Made by a program: the position numbers and the translations under genes. From contig NC_037599.1 in assembly GCF_003073045.1 (NCBI RefSeq), forward strand, positions 20,154,555-20,218,554: a stretch of 64,000 nucleotides of DNA, written 5' to 3'. Of this stretch, positions 1 through 13,383 are shown one piece after another. The notes beneath the pieces were generated by a model. That model saw nothing but the letters and a program-made list of their open reading frames with translations. It was not told the origin of the DNA and made no database searches. This DNA comes from Pomacea canaliculata (lineage: Eukaryota; Mollusca; Gastropoda; Architaenioglossa; Ampullariidae). Numbering within the stretch: the first letter of the stretch is position 1; each line of letters begins with the position of its first letter.

Positions 1-229
1 GTCTTCCTATTTTGATAGATGATATTGCTATATACCTTTCACTTCTATTACTAGAGCCCCTTGAAACTATACAAACTGTTACTTTTTCTAATGGGATTTT
101 TATCATGTTGATTTATTGTTTTCTTGGGCAGCGAAATTATTTATGTGGTAGCTACATTTTGCATACACACTCCACTGAGCGTAATTTTTTTCAAAGATAT
201 AAGATGTTTCTTACATTTTCCAATTAAAG

Positions 230-3200
230 GGTCTAGAAGAGGAGACAGGAGTTTATGAGCGTTCAAACAACAAGAACATTTATCTGCGGGTTGCTGTGAA
301 CACAATCAGTCGACTGCGTGCAGAGGCAAAGGAAGTACTCCCAAAAACCTCCTCTGTCCAGCAGCGTCGGGCCTCCCTGACACAGTCACATGCTGCAACA
401 CTAGGGGGCTCACGTGCTGCCAAAACCAGTTTCTCAATCAAAAAGCCCTCCAGCTTCACCAAAGCAACAGACTCCAGTATATCTGGTAAGGAGATTGTCA
501 TTTTGGAATTAGTGAAAACTTCTCTTTTTGAAAATGATGATGATTTCAAAATGATTTGTTGTCAGAGGTAAACTTCTGTAATGTGATATGGTAAAATGTA
601 CAGGGTTGGTCCCAATTATGTTAACACTAATATGGACTGTGTTGTATTCTGTTCTCCACAACATTTTTGTGGACTAGCCACACTTCTTTTTTTTGCATTT
701 TTTTTTTTTTTTATTTAACTTTTAATTTAAGGCTTTTGTCAGATTCCATAGACCTCATCTAGTGGGATTCTAATTAGTTTTGCTGGTGCAACACTATTGT
801 CCACACCTTCTGCGCAATGAGCATTCTTCGGAATGGATACCTGCGCATTACAAATTGACATCATCATCATCAACCTCTTATTCTCCTTTCAGTGCAAGAT
901 TTCCACAGCAAACTTCAAAAGTATGTTTTGACAGAAGAGCAGTTGCATGAAAATGGCTTTCCACGTCTGTCAACTGAGAAACGAGGAGAGGCTGTATTTT
1001 TTGGAACAAGGTACCATCAGGAAGATGTCCTATTAAAAGGTAACTTATCTTCCTATAAATCTTGCTTCAAAATCTGTTTCTGATAACATTATTTTTAGTG
1101 TTATAACATTTAATGCTTAAACTGCATTTCATTATGCTAAGTAGAAAGTTACCATATTACCAAAATTTTGTGTTTGTACTCATGCTTGCATTTTTAAGTT
1201 GGTTGTTGTTCTTGAGTGGCATTCCATTACGATGTTAACTTTGATAAATCCCTCCATTTTTGCTGTTAGTGATTTCATTATAGTGTTATTTCCTGTGTTT
1301 CAGGTAATGAGAGGAATTGCTGTCGTTGTGGTAAACGCTTCATTATTAATTCGGACGGGACCATAGCCACGCAAGAGGAGTGTGTTTACCACTGGACCAG
1401 GGCTTACATGAGAAAACGTGAGCATATTCACAATTTATGCTTTATACCATTGTAAGGTTTTTTAATTCACTTTTTTCCTTGCTTGTATAAATACACAGAT
1501 CTTGAAAATGCAAGATAAAATTAATGTGCATTGCAGGTAATGGCTTCCTGCAGCTAATATACAATTGTTGTGAATCTGATACCGGCTCCAAAGGATGTCA
1601 GGTGGCTTCTGTAAGTATTCCAGCATTAGTAAGGAAAAATTTACGATGCTGATAAGCTATGTTGCCATGAAAAGACCTAGTAACCTTGTGCAATAGTTCT
1701 TTAACATATGTGTTTGCCATGCTAATGTAATTCATAATTGTGCAATTGCTGGTAGTGGTGATAGGGTTTTGGGATGTTTATCTGTAATACTTTCATAATT
1801 GTGAATAGTTAAATGCTGGAAGGTGAAACAAAGCTGGAATTTTTTTTTTCTGTTGACAGAGCCATGTTCATGACAGGAATAAATACCAGAATATGACAGG
1901 CTTTGTTACAACTCTACCATCAACTTCAGTTGATAAAAATTGTGGAGTTTATGCTCTTGATTGTGAGATGGTAAATATATTGTCTGCACATCTAATTGAG
2001 TAAATGCAAGCTTAGATTTTGTGAAATGGGTGTAATAAAACAACCATTTAAATACCATAACTCATAAATTATGTGACATAAGTATACAACTTTTGGAAGC
2101 TGCAATTAATGAAGAAAAGAACAAAGCAGTGAAAAGTTTGATGATTTTGAGATATATAGTTGTGGATTAAACTTCATCATAACATAATACTGATACATAA
2201 TAATGAGCAATCTGCTGTTGTGGCAATACATTGTGCACCTTGGAGAAGTATTGTAAAAATACTTTCATTAAAAATTTATGTTTTTAAAAAACCCAGACAA
2301 ATATTTTTCTTGTTTTAAATTTGATTTATTTCACTTTTATTAGTATCCAATGAAGAAAGTGGTCTCATGAACAAGATCCCAAAAATTAATTGTCCTTTAG
2401 ACCTAGGCACACCAAACTTCAGAGCTAAGCATACCATTTATTGAAACAGGGCACATCAGATCAGTTCTCGTATCAGATAGAGCAGATGACAGATCAGTAT
2501 ACTTTTGAATACTTTAGGTGTACACGCTAGATGGCCTGGAGCTAGCTAGAGTCACCGTTATCAACATGGATGGCAAAGCAGTCTTTGAATCACTGGTTCA
2601 GCCATCAACACCCATCATTGACTATAACACAAGGTAAGACAAAAGCTTTCTTGCATCTTAAGCTTTTTGCATACTTTTAGATTTACTGGAGTCTAATTTT
2701 CAGCTTTGTATTTCATAACAGAGGTGCCTAGCCTTCCTCACTGATTTATGCTGGTCATGTATGTAGGTTCAGTGGTCTGACAGCTGGCGACTTGGAGAAA
2801 GTGACGACAACACTGCGGGACATACAAGCTATCTTGCTGAGTATGTTCAGCGACAAAACTATACTCATTGGACACAGTCTGGAAAGCGACTTCACAGCAC
2901 TAAAGGTATTAAAGATTGGACTGGCGTTAAAAACAGTATTACCTATAAACCTTTCAGGCAGTGACTAATACATACTAGAAATCTACCAGTAGTGAAATTC
3001 CTGAAAAATGGGTCTTGGTTATAAACAAGCTTGCAGCAAGCTGGTTGAAAATTGGTAACAGTTATTGCTAAATGAAGTCTGAGCAAAGATCTTTTTTATG
3101 GGGAAAAAAATCGGTACAAAGTGTTGATGATATAGAAATTTTGAATTTTCAGATCAGAACAATACAGTTTAGAAACTGCATAAATTTTACCAGCTTGCCA

Positions 3201-3904
3201 ATTCTTTCTTTGGCTTCTTATCATCAGTCTGTATTTACCTTTGTCATTTTGCTTGTATTTTCATGTTTAGTCTACATGCTCTCATAGCTGTACCATTGTT
3301 GTATGTTTTTGTAATATTATCAATGTTTCTGTGTTTAGTTGTTGCATTGTGCTTGGTAATCTGTCCAGCTGTAATTGAGCACTGTTCTGATTCATTTCTC
3401 TACTGCAGCTAATTCATTCTTCAGTGGTTGATACATCTGTAGTCTTTCCCCACAAGAAAGGTCCACCATATAAGCGAGCTTTGAAAAACCTCATGGTGGA
3501 GATTTTTAGAAAGCTCATACAAACTGATGGTGTGTATAGTCTCTGCAGAATTTTTTATCTAAGATTGTTGAATGTTGTTATTCCAGAATAAATGGGTAAA
3601 AAGTCTTTTATTTTAATCTTGCTCATAGCACTAGTATTGTTGTTTGAATGAGATGATGTGACTTTTGATCTTAGAGTTTATTTCTAAAACTTGGGTGCTG
3701 GAAAAAAATTAGCACAAGAGCATTTCTTATATACCTTAACCTAAAATTTGTTTTCATTTTGTTTCATTATAAAATGGCTGAAGTTTTTTTTTTAAAATAC
3801 CAGATGGTGGCCATGACAGCAAAGAAGATGCCCAAGCCTGCATGGACCTCATGAAATGGCGTATCAGAGAGGACACAAAGAAAGAGCAACGATACATAAC
3901 TTGA
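230..3904 (+). CDS. REXO1: RNA exonuclease 1 homolog, 3' part (DEDDh exonuclease)
   Basis: Nine exons read through in consistent phase: 230-485, 893-1039, 1304-1417, 1537-1610, 1860-1970, 2518-2633, 2767-2905, 3409-3529 and 3804-3904 (TGA). They give 392 residues; the gene starts before the window. First comes a helical stretch ([20 protein letters not shown]), then a Cys/His-rich segment ([22 protein letters not shown]) of the kind that precedes the catalytic domain in REXO1, and then the exonuclease domain. Catalytic residues are visible: Asp/Glu in ALDCEM, Asp in GHSLESDF, and His/Asp in [13 protein letters not shown], so the DEDDh set is complete. The family removes 3' nucleotides from RNA in the nucleus; REXO1 is also known as an elongin-A-binding protein. 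The exact left edge of the first exon (AG at 228-229) is inferred. The closely related REXO3/4-type exonucleases lack this Cys-rich lead-in, so REXO1 is preferred. Confidence 0.93.
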
Positions 3905-4040
3905 TTTTTGCTTTGATCTCCCTCCATTGTTGTGAATTGTTTTGTACTTCTCTACCGTTCTGTGATCTGGAGGCTTGAGTGATAATCTTCCTTTTCTGCA
4001 GTATGAATAGTGGTTGCACAGAGGATTCAAGGTTTCACGT

Positions 4041-4312
4041 CTCCAAAACTGGACATTATGATTTGGTGACACAATGATTGGTTACATTGCCAGTGAGTGA
4101 ACAGTGACATTTTTAGTAGGACCGGTTGAGTGAGCTGGTTTTCACAGTCACAGATATGGCAGTTAGGTCCTTGACAGACTAAACATAAAAATACAATCAA
4201 AATGACAAAGGTAAATGTAGCCTGATGATAAGTCTACAAACTGGGCATTATAGTCTGGTGATGCAAATAGTCATTTCTGATGTTACGAAGTGAGCAGTGA
4301 CATTTTGGTAGG
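4041..4312 (+). repeat. Imperfect ~80-bp direct repeat in REXO1 3' UTR
   Basis: Positions 4041-4121 and 4233-4312 share an ordered series of words: CCAAAACTGGACATTATG versus ACAAACTGGGCATTATAG, then TGGTGA, then GAGTGAACAGTGACATTTT versus AAGTGAGCAGTGACATTTT, then GTAGGA. The copies are about 190 bp apart, just downstream of the REXO1 stop. They look like an old local duplication or two copies of a short dispersed repeat. Confidence 0.6.
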
Positions 4313-5084
4313 AAGATTACTATTGTGTAACGTGTACTAGAAAAGCTTCTGGTACGTTAGTCGTAGTGTCTTTTATTTAAAAGCAAATTATACTTTCACG
4401 AATTATTTATCTAGAGTCTTTAGCCTGCACCTTTGAGAAAGGATTTGTTTCTTCCAACAATAGTTCACATTAAGGAAGTGATATAACCACAACTTTTGGT
4501 TGTTTTGTTTTTTTTTACTAATAGTAGGCACATTATTTTTTTTTATAGAAACTAGCAAGCTTTATTTTCATGCTTTGCCTACCTCTCTTTGCTTTTTTGC
4601 AGAAGCAGTTACCTCATTTCCATCTTCAAATAGATGGCTCATGTTGTGGTGTGCACTTTTTCTTGTTTTACAGAAAATTTCTTCTGTTCAAGCAAATATC
4701 ATGAATTGATTGAATTATTTAAAGCAAACAGCAGGATATTGATTCTATTTTTATTTAATTGTTGTCATAATCTCTGCTCCTTCTATTATGGAGGACTACA
4801 AAAAATCATGAATGGCCATTTATGTTGCTACAACCTGTTACTCCAATTTCTTTCTTCTCAGCAGAAGAGCCTAATTGAGAAAAGTATGCTTATCACTTTG
4901 ATTATGTAAGCTGTGCATTGACATTTTTTTACTCCATTGTGCAGCATCTTTTTATAGAAGTCTTTGTAATTTGGAACATGTTTTTTTTGTTTTGTTTTGT
5001 TTGGTCCTAGTCACCAGTGGAGCTCAATTATGCTTCCAGCACTGCTAAAGCATTTACAAACTATTATTCATATTCTGTATAGAT

Positions 5085-5090
5085 AATAAA
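5085..5090 (+). terminator. Candidate poly(A) signal for REXO1
   Basis: An AATAAA hexamer lies about 1.18 kb after the REXO1 stop at 3904, followed by GT-rich sequence. Nothing between the stop and this site looks coding. Another AATAAA near 5794 is a possible alternative. The actual cleavage site cannot be seen without transcripts. Confidence 0.45.
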
Positions 5091-5099
5091 AGATGTGTG

Positions 5100-7656
5100 C
5101 AATCTGTCTCACCTGGCATCAGTGGATGAAGACAGATTATTTTTGTTACATGGAAACAAAAAAAATATATATATAACCTGACATTTTACCTGAAAATGTG
5201 CTGTATCAAGTGATTTTTAATTTGCATACACACCAAACTCTCCCCTCCCCCTTCCCCTCCCCCCCCCCAAAAAAAAACAACAACCACACACACAAAACTT
5301 AAGAAGTAAGGAATGATACACAGAAATCATTTGCCACTGTTTTGAAAAGCTGTCTCAGGGGACTGATCGGTCGGTTGGTTTAACAAGAAAGTGTTTTCAC
5401 CTATAGGTAATTTCATACCAAGAAGGAAGGGGCATTAAATGGAGAAACCAATGAACCGCTTCAGATGACCAGCCTTTTGATGCTAATATATGTCATTGTC
5501 CAGTGTCTGAACTCGAGACTTTTTTTTAATCCTCTTTGCAGTAATGACAAATGAATGCTTTAGGACTGTGTAACAGCGGCACCATGATGGTCAATGATTT
5601 GTGTCTGTCCTTTACATGTCTCATTTTGTCTAAGTACATTGCACCAGGAATACATTATAAATACCCATTATTATTATTACTGGACTGTCCTCTTCACCGT
5701 ACTCCCTGGGGAGAAAGAGTGCATATACACAGAACCGGATGCCTTCGGCTTTGGCAAGTTGGTTGGAGGAGTTGGGGGGTGGGGATAATTACAGAATAAA
5801 GTAAATATTGGGTCAGCAAGACATTCTGGTTAAACTTTTTTTTAAACTAAATTAAGTTGTTAGCAACAAGGTAGTCTCAAGTGCAAGTGCATCACAGTTA
5901 AAAATTATTTAAGGTCTATATTGCTGCAAAGTGGGCTGTGGCAATAATGATAGCAACAAAATGGGCAAACGTTTACATTTACATAAACACCCTCATCCGG
6001 TGTTTGTACCCCCTTCTCTCTTGCTCTCGCTCTCATGCACTACAAACCTTTGTTTTACGAACAGTCACCGCCTATCGTGTCGCTGTGTACCAAGCGGCGG
6101 AAAGGCCCTCGGTCACCAGAACTTTGTCTTGGGAAGCAGCCAACCACACGCGCAATTTATATGATATCTAATTAGCTGGCAATTAGACCTGCCACAGATA
6201 ATTCTCTTCTACGTATATTATCAGTTATCTGTTTTATATGCATGCATGCGAGAGAAGCAGTTCATGTTCCAAACACATTTTGGCTAAAAGGAACTGGCGG
6301 GAGAAAGAGATTCGATAACAAGTAAATAATAAAACGACGAAACTTAAGTCCTTTAAGCGTTGTAAGAGAATTGAGAATACAGTATTTTGTTTCCCTTAAA
6401 CCGGACACTTTACCACTTTAAAAGATTTTATCATCATCGTTATCTTAGATCACGACCTTTATATTTCTGCTGTCCATTGAGCCCTGTTATTAGGCCCAGA
6501 ATGTTTTTGCGGAGAGTAGGCACGAGATGTCATTTTTGCTTAGATTATTTTAATAATATTGTAATGATAACTTATTTTTCAAAGAGTGTGTAAAGTAAAC
6601 ACACTAGACAGTTAAAATTTTGGGATTGCTCCTAAAATATCGAATGAAACAAATGCCTGACATCATTGACATTAAAGGAATCCTTACCGGTGCGTACACG
6701 TTCTACACACATTCTCTCTTTATACACACATAGCTGACTAACAGTCTTAATTGTTGACTAAGAAGTCATATATGGAAAAGCATATCAATATTGAAGGCTT
6801 TAGTTCGTCTAAGGTCGTTTAATTGTAGTTACTATCCTTGCTTGTGTCTCGCGAATGAAAGATTATGAAATACCGAAAGGGTGTGTGTGTGGTGATGATG
6901 ATGGAGGTGGTGGTGGATAAGAGTATAAGCGACGTCCACGATCACCTCCAGGGAAGAGCGCGTAAAAAATGTTTTTCCCCGGTGTTCTTCTTTCATATAG
7001 ACTATCTGGAGCTCGTCGTTATTAAGATGGAATCGTTTAAAGCACTGGTTTTATAATAATTATTAAAAAAAAATAATTAACCATAGATCACAAAAATAAG
7101 GCTGGGAGAAAATTCAGTCTTTAATATTTGATCAGTCTAAAATTTCATATTTCACAATAACCCATTTTCGACCATAAATTAGTATTTTAACAACATATTA
7201 GGTTAGTTACATGAAGTCTCCTTTGGGTCTTTAACGAGTATTTTAACTGGTGATGCTGATGATGCATTCGGTTTCGTTCATCCCCAAACCCCTCGATCGA
7301 CGTTAATGCCGCTGACGGAAGGGCAGTGATAGAGTTTGTTTTGGTTTTTTTTTTTATCTGAAATGTTAAAATTTTCTTGCAGTACGCAGACGCCACTAAT
7401 TGTATTTTTTTTTTTACAATGAAACTAAGTTGGCGTTGGAGTTTTACTAACATTAATTTGCCTTGAATGTGCCTTTACCAAATGTGAAGAGAATTCAGGA
7501 TTCCATTTGTCACATTATTAGGCTTACATTTTGTTTTATCGAAAGAATGACGCGCTTTTATTGTCAATGTCACACATATCTTGCATGTGTATGCAGCTAA
7601 TAAGCAAGTGGAGTTATATTCGTTATTTGTTTGTTATTCCGCCTGTTGAAATGTAG
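5100..7656. other. Non-coding spacer after REXO1
   Basis: There are no convincing exons. It contains a C-run followed by an A-run (near 5240-5280), short ATT repeats near 5670, a GATGATGG-rich patch near 6894 and AT-rich stretches. The small ORFs here have no recognisable protein and poor composition. It probably holds the REXO1 3' end and the region upstream of the first candidate KANK exon. Confidence 0.5.
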
Positions 7657-7669
7657 GATATGTTTGCCG

Positions 7670-7878
7670 ATGCCCTGTGAGTATTTTGAGACGGCCCCTG
7701 CGAGTCGTCCCAGGCCGCTAGAGTTCATCCCTACATCCGGGCGCTTCACATACTATGGTGGTTCACATCAAAGCCAATGCAACACATGCGAAAAACTAGG
7801 TTCCGTTTGCGTTTTCTGCAGACTGAAAGTGGATAAAAAGCGCTCACCAGACAGGGCTGATTCAAATATTTCATGTAG
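7670..7878 (+). CDS. Candidate upstream first coding exon of KANK (exon A, Cys-rich)
   Basis: An ATG at 7670 opens 69 codons and two bases that end exactly at a perfect donor, AG|GTAAGT (GT at 7879-7880), leaving phase 2. The peptide starts MPCEYFETAPASRPRPLEF, continues with SGRFTYYGGSHQSQ, and has a CxxC-x6-CxxC cluster (C37, C40, C47, C50; 7778-7819) followed by a Lys/Arg-rich tail. The phase matches either acceptor of the open exon at 13.06 kb. I do not recognise the domain. Seen: open frame, strong donor, paired cysteines. Inferred: that it belongs to the KANK transcript. It could instead be the first exon of a separate gene or a chance ORF. The start context (CCG before ATG) is not strong, and the frame stays open upstream to 7631. 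Confidence 0.4.
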
Positions 7879-10800
7879 GTAAGTGCTTATTATGCGTGCT
7901 TGTGTTTTTATTTCAAGAGAACGTAGTTGATGTCGCACGTTTGCCCTTGTCGGCTTGGTGGAAGCGGCGAGAAACAACAAGCGACAGTTGTAGGTTGACA
8001 AGACCCTAGCAGCAGACGCTTTTAGTTCGCAATCAGATAAGGGATTTCGTGGTTCTGTTGCTGTAGAGTCTCTGCCAGCTGACTCAAGTGAAAAATTCTT
8101 TGTTCTTATTGCGTGAACTCTTTGCTTTCTAGTCGTGTCATCGATAGACGTTAGTCGATCACTAATTCGATCAGTTATCGCCAATTATTATGTTTGGCGA
8201 AGTTTCGTTTTGATTTTCGCATGCCATACCACGTAGAGTTAACATATGCAGCACATTTTTGGTATCTCCGTCATTTGGTCTTCACTTGCATTTTTTTTAA
8301 AGAGAGTCAGAAAACAGTTTTGAGCATTTTGAACATCACATGGGATGGTATTTCATAGACAGGTGGATCTCCCAGCGTACATGATAAATTTTTCGGTTAT
8401 AAAAAAACTGTTCAGACATTTTTTTTTCTTTTGTACTCTAGTACACATTGAAGAAAGTAATAAACTTTTTACATATGTAAGTAAAATACTCTTATTTGCA
8501 TTCAAAAATCTTAAAGTTACAGTTTTGACTAGGAGGCTTCTGTTTTGTGACTTACAATTAGCTCATTTGAAATTTAAGCCTCAATAACTCATGATTGCAA
8601 ATGAAACCTTGAAAACACTACTCTGATTTGACATTATGGTAAATGTATACAATCTTGCTCTTTATGTTTATGTGTGTAATAGTATATAGTGGGTTTATAA
8701 GGGTAGATGGGTGTAAGTGCATTTGGGTGTGCACAAGTCTGTGTATGATGATACAGAAGGTTGCTCTTAAAACTTTTGTATTAATTCTCCAGCATTTAGG
8801 CTGCATGTCACAAAACCATGTAGATAACTAAACGAAAACTAAAAGTAAACGGTGTTCTTTTAAAAATTTGGTCATTGGTTCACTTGCTGCAGAGTGAATT
8901 TGTTTTTGGTCTTAGAGGCGTTTTGTTTAATTGGTGTGGAGTTTTATAACATTTTCATAGGTTATTTCATGGACTGACAAAGTGTGGCAGCTCTTAAGAG
9001 ATCGAAACAAACTTTTGTTTCACATATGTAGAGCCTGTTATTAGTTGAGAAAAGACCTGAAAATTGTCCTCATTTAATATTTAGTTCAAAGAGTGTAACA
9101 GGTTAAATTTTCAGGTATGATATTTAATTTGCAAGCTTACAAAGTAATAGATTTGACAATGATCAGAAAAGCAATGGTCTTTTAGCAGTTCTGTGTTTTC
9201 TTCACTTTGATTTAACTGTGATAAAGGAATGAGAGAGCCATAAAGTGCATGTAGATGACCTTAAGAGCTGTTAGCCAAGTTGTTAGGTGGCTTTTCTTAG
9301 CAAGTTTGTCCAGTTGGAGTTTGTGATTCCACTATGTTTAGTCTAGCCTGTTTAATTTTTTTTTTGCTGTAATGTTAAAAATCCACAGATGTGCACTGTC
9401 AATATTTTTGTTTGACAACTGTTGATTGATAAAGAGCTGGTCAACGCAAGTTAATGTATATGAAAGTATGTAAACACCATGTGCCACTATTACCAAATAT
9501 AGATATGTGTTAACATAGCATTTTACTTGTTTTGATCTGGTCCATCTTTTGCCTGTTTTATTTTTGCTTGTGTTGATGTGGATTGTAAATGTGTGTGGTA
9601 TGTGTCCTTTTGCACAGATGATTCATGAATGAGACTCCTGTACAGTAACAAAAAATACAGATGTGAACGAATAGTTTTCCCTAAATCGTAAAAAATCATG
9701 TCAATTTAGGGAAGAGAAAGAATTTGAAGGGGAAATTATATGTTATTAAAGATGCTGCACATTATATATGATAATTGTCTAATGACTAATGACTTGGGCA
9801 GACTTAGAGGGTTGAAATGGTTAGGTTTTTGCCCTAGGACAAATGAGGGGTGTGTGTGTGTGAAGGAGAATGTGTGTCTATGTGTGAAAAAAAATGTGTG
9901 TGTGTGGAGAGTGTGTGTGAAAGAGAGAGCATGGAAGAGGTGTATACCATGACTTATTGTGCTATATTACCTCCCTTATTGTTGCTTCATGTCACCACAG
10001 TGTTAACAGATGTTTGCAGCAGTTCACAGTAGTGGGTGTGGCCTTTGTCCAGCAAGCTATGACATCCTTAAATTCCCACTGTAACCAAGTTTTAAAGTGT
10101 CTGTAAAATCATGTTTATTTAGCAAGCTCGTTGAAGTGAGTAAACTGCAGCCCCTATCTGGGTGTCAGACCATCTGGTCTGGTGCCCATTGAGGACCTAG
10201 CTAGCACTTGTAGTGTGTGGGCTGAGGACTTGCTAGAGCTGTAGGGGTGTCATCTTTGTAGGTTTGTTTGTTTATTTTTTTTCCTTCATGCAGTTTTGGG
10301 TGGGTTTTTGAACCTTTTTTCATTTGATGTGTTTATAGGACTGGTAGGATAACTTCAGGCTCTTAGATTCCAGCCATCGAAGGCACATAGCCCTGCACCG
10401 TCGACAGCTACAGACAGGGAAATGATTCTCGCAAAAGTGAGAGTATTTATAAGCTTAGCAAACTGTTCGACATTGTTTCTTAAGTGCCCCATCGAAATGA
10501 TACTTGAGTTCCTGTCTCGAGTGTCTTTGAGGCGCGTGCCACAAGCGAGACAGATAATGGAAGGTTGCGTCGGCGACTTGCTGTCCGTTTGCCCAGATAA
10601 GGTGGATGTCGCTCGGCGACGTTACCTCTCGTGCACAGCTTTTGTCGCGTGCGTATCACTTGCAGCCTCGTGGAATATCGAGGGTGGCGGCGAGAGATCG
10701 GAATCTGACTCCACCAGATGAAGCGATGATAATAGCAGACACGGAACAGAGAAGGGTTGGCGAAACTAATGTCCGTCTTTTCCATGCCTAATGGGGAGGG

Positions 10801-13056
10801 TGGTGTTGAGGGCGGGGGCGGCGGGTTTACAGTATTACACATAAAGGCGACGTGTTCCAGGGAAGCAGAAAGGTTGCATGGAGACCGAATCAAGCATTTT
10901 CATTTTATTGTTTAATCGAAGTTTAACTTTCAGCTGCTTTTTTTTAAAAATTATTATTTTGGTGTGTCCTGGTTTGCTGCGTTGGATAACGCTTCGCGTG
11001 GGCTGATGTTCATGGAACAATGGTGCTTTTTGTCAGTGTGTGTGCGTGCACCCCGCGGTCAGGTCACGACCTTCCGAAATGAACATATCGCTGATGCCCT
11101 CAGCCCCGGTAACCGAGATTTAAAAAAAAAGAAGAAAAAAAAAGCGACAACCAAGGACAGGCACGTAGCTCCATGAGGTGTCGCTCTGGCCTTCACTAAA
11201 GTCTCGCCCAGGTTTTTACGGCGCCATTTTCCAGAAGTGCCTTCACAGCTCCGCGGTGTTTCCTCGTCCATGTGTTCGTTGATCTTTACATCTCCCACCC
11301 GGCTATCTTTCCGTGTGTGTGACTCGCCGCTAATCCTTTCTCAGCATCTACCGGTCTCTACGGGGTGTGTGAATGATAAGGCCACAGACTTGCTCGGAAG
11401 GTCGCTGAGTATCCAATTTTTTCCCCCTTCCAAAGCAAAATTATATAGGATCTTCTGTTTGGCCACGACTCACGTTATATCCAGATAGAGTCGCTGATGC
11501 TGACCAGGAATCTCAAATAGGGTCCTTATATAATTTTCGTGTGGGAAAAAGAAAATTCGCCGCCGGGTAGGTCACGAGAGGGGAGGTCGATGTATGTGGG
11601 AGAAGGGGGTACATATGAAACCATCTCTTTCCCGCTCACAAGTTTACGTTTTCACTGCTGTGTGCACAGCTGTCACAGAATTTAATTGCTCCTAGTTTCC
11701 TTATCAAACGTGTTAAAGAGGTGTCACTTTTTTTTCCTACCATCCATCTTGAGGAACGATGGGATTTTAGTACTTTAGTTCTGCAGCCGCAATATGCCTA
11801 TGGATTTAAAAAAAAAACCATCGCCGTCTGATCTCAACACACACACACAGGTATTCTTTCTCTCTCTGAACTAGAAGCAAAGCGGTAAAAACGGAATATT
11901 ACCAATGAACATCAATCGTGTCCTCATGAATGTCCACTGATGCGCCTGACTCAACCAAGAATCTGACCTCCCTCACCGGCTGTCACCTTGCCAACGTAAG
12001 GTATACACGCGGCTGATGTCAGAGGTTTTTACCTCTGCAAGGTGATTTTGTAGACTTGCTTTTCGAGAGCAGAAGTTAATCAAGTTTGACAACTTTCCTC
12101 TTCTGAACTCAGTCCGGTCATTTAAAGGTAACCTCCCCCCCCCTCATTAAAAAAAAATCCCCGCACTTGGAGGCCTTGAAGTTAATACCAAGGGTTCATT
12201 TCCCTTTCCGAATAAGGGTATGGCTGAGCAACTGACTGATGCTCCCACTTGTGATACATAGCTCCGTTAAGAAAAAAAGCAGCCAACCGATCATGTCATA
12301 AAATATAGATGGACCCATTGAGGTCAGAGTTCTAAGCTAGCGCGAAGCCTTCTTACTGATGATCTGATAGACAAAGGTCAAAGGGTCGCAACCAGGTTTC
12401 CAGGGGCAAGCAACTACTTTCACAGAGCGAACCAATAAGAGTAACTAGTGCGGCGTATGTGTAGGAGGTGGGAGGGTGTTGTACGGAATATTACCAACTG
12501 TGCTTTTGTCTCGATCATGGTATTTGCGAGGCTGCATTAATTGCCATAAGACTTGACCTATGACCCTACATTAACTGCCAAAAGAGAGCAAGAAAACAAA
12601 ATTCACAATTTTTTTATTCAAGAATTGTAAAGGTACCCGTTTGAAAGCCTGTTCTGTGACCGTTTGAATAAACGTAGTTCGCTCCAGACATTCGTGGTAT
12701 CGTTGGCTTACGCGTTGCCCACATTATCTGCGTCACTTTTGAGAATGATAATAGTATGTTTTGCGCTGTTGTTGTCGTTTCCTTTTTTGTGGTGGGAGGA
12801 GGCATGGGAGGGGTACAGTTTGGTGTTCGCGGTTGCTTCTGTGCGCCACATGTGGGTTTTCTTCTGCGTTTGAACGAGGCAGATGAGAAAGTTAAAGACG
12901 CATAGGAATAAAAGGGAGGAAAAAAGGGGAAGAGGAAGTAACTCGAGGCGTTGATGACCGGACCATGCATTTGTGCACAACATGTTGTCAGTGCTAGAGA
13001 AACATACCCATTCTAGCTGATTGCTAAAGCAACATGCTAAATATATGCACTTATAG
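7879..13056. other. Putative long intron or intergenic DNA
   Basis: No exon can be supported. It holds a GT-rich microsatellite tract at about 9849-9935, poly-T runs and, from about 10.4 kb, a marked rise in GC and CpG content. Small ORFs in both strands around 10.42-11.5 kb overlap each other and match nothing I recognise. Confidence 0.4.
9849..9935. repeat. GT/GA-rich microsatellite tract
   Basis: Interrupted runs of TG repeats with GAGAGA at the end. The ORFs through it (VCVKENVCLCVKK) are simple-sequence artefacts. Confidence 0.7.
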
Positions 13057-13383
13057 GTATAAGTCTTTGGCATCCAGCGACAGCCACATGGCGCGCGGTG
13101 CACGTGACTGCGTCATCACTGGTGTCACTTCCACGGGAGAAAACCTGTCTCGGTCCCGGAAGTTGCGACAGATGGCTGTAGAATGCCAGCAACATGAGGA
13201 ACCTGTGAGTGGTGCTGTGGTAATGTCACGGGTTAACACAACAGCCACGCAGCGCGAAAAGCACGAGCACCAGATGAGCGTGAACGCGCGTGCACTCAGA
13301 GACATTCAGGGAAGCATCCGCCGCCCATACCTGACGATGGAGGCATTCTTCACCTGCCCTGTAGATATGGGAGTGCCAAAAGT
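13057..13383 (+). CDS. Candidate upstream KANK exon B
   Basis: The frame is open from an acceptor at 13056 (TTATAG|G), or alternatively 13077 (CATCCAG|C), to a strong donor, AAAAGT|GTAAGT, with GT at 13384. Both acceptors take phase 2 and the donor leaves phase 2. The peptide includes MARGARDCVITG, LSRSRKLRQMAVECQQHEEP and RRPYLTMEAFFTCPVDMG. An ATG at 13088 with a good context (CCACATGG) could let this exon start translation by itself. Phase 2 in matches exon A at 7.67 kb, and phase 2 out matches exon C at 14.3 kb. I recognise no domain. A competing antisense ORF (13051-13305) has no splice signals and is treated as a shadow. Membership of the KANK gene is inferred from phase and order only. 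Confidence 0.4.

Noticed and set aside
10480..10893. 137-codon ORF on the minus strand with overlapping + ORFs
   Set aside because: Several overlapping open frames on both strands point to GC-rich non-coding DNA; no domain is recognised.
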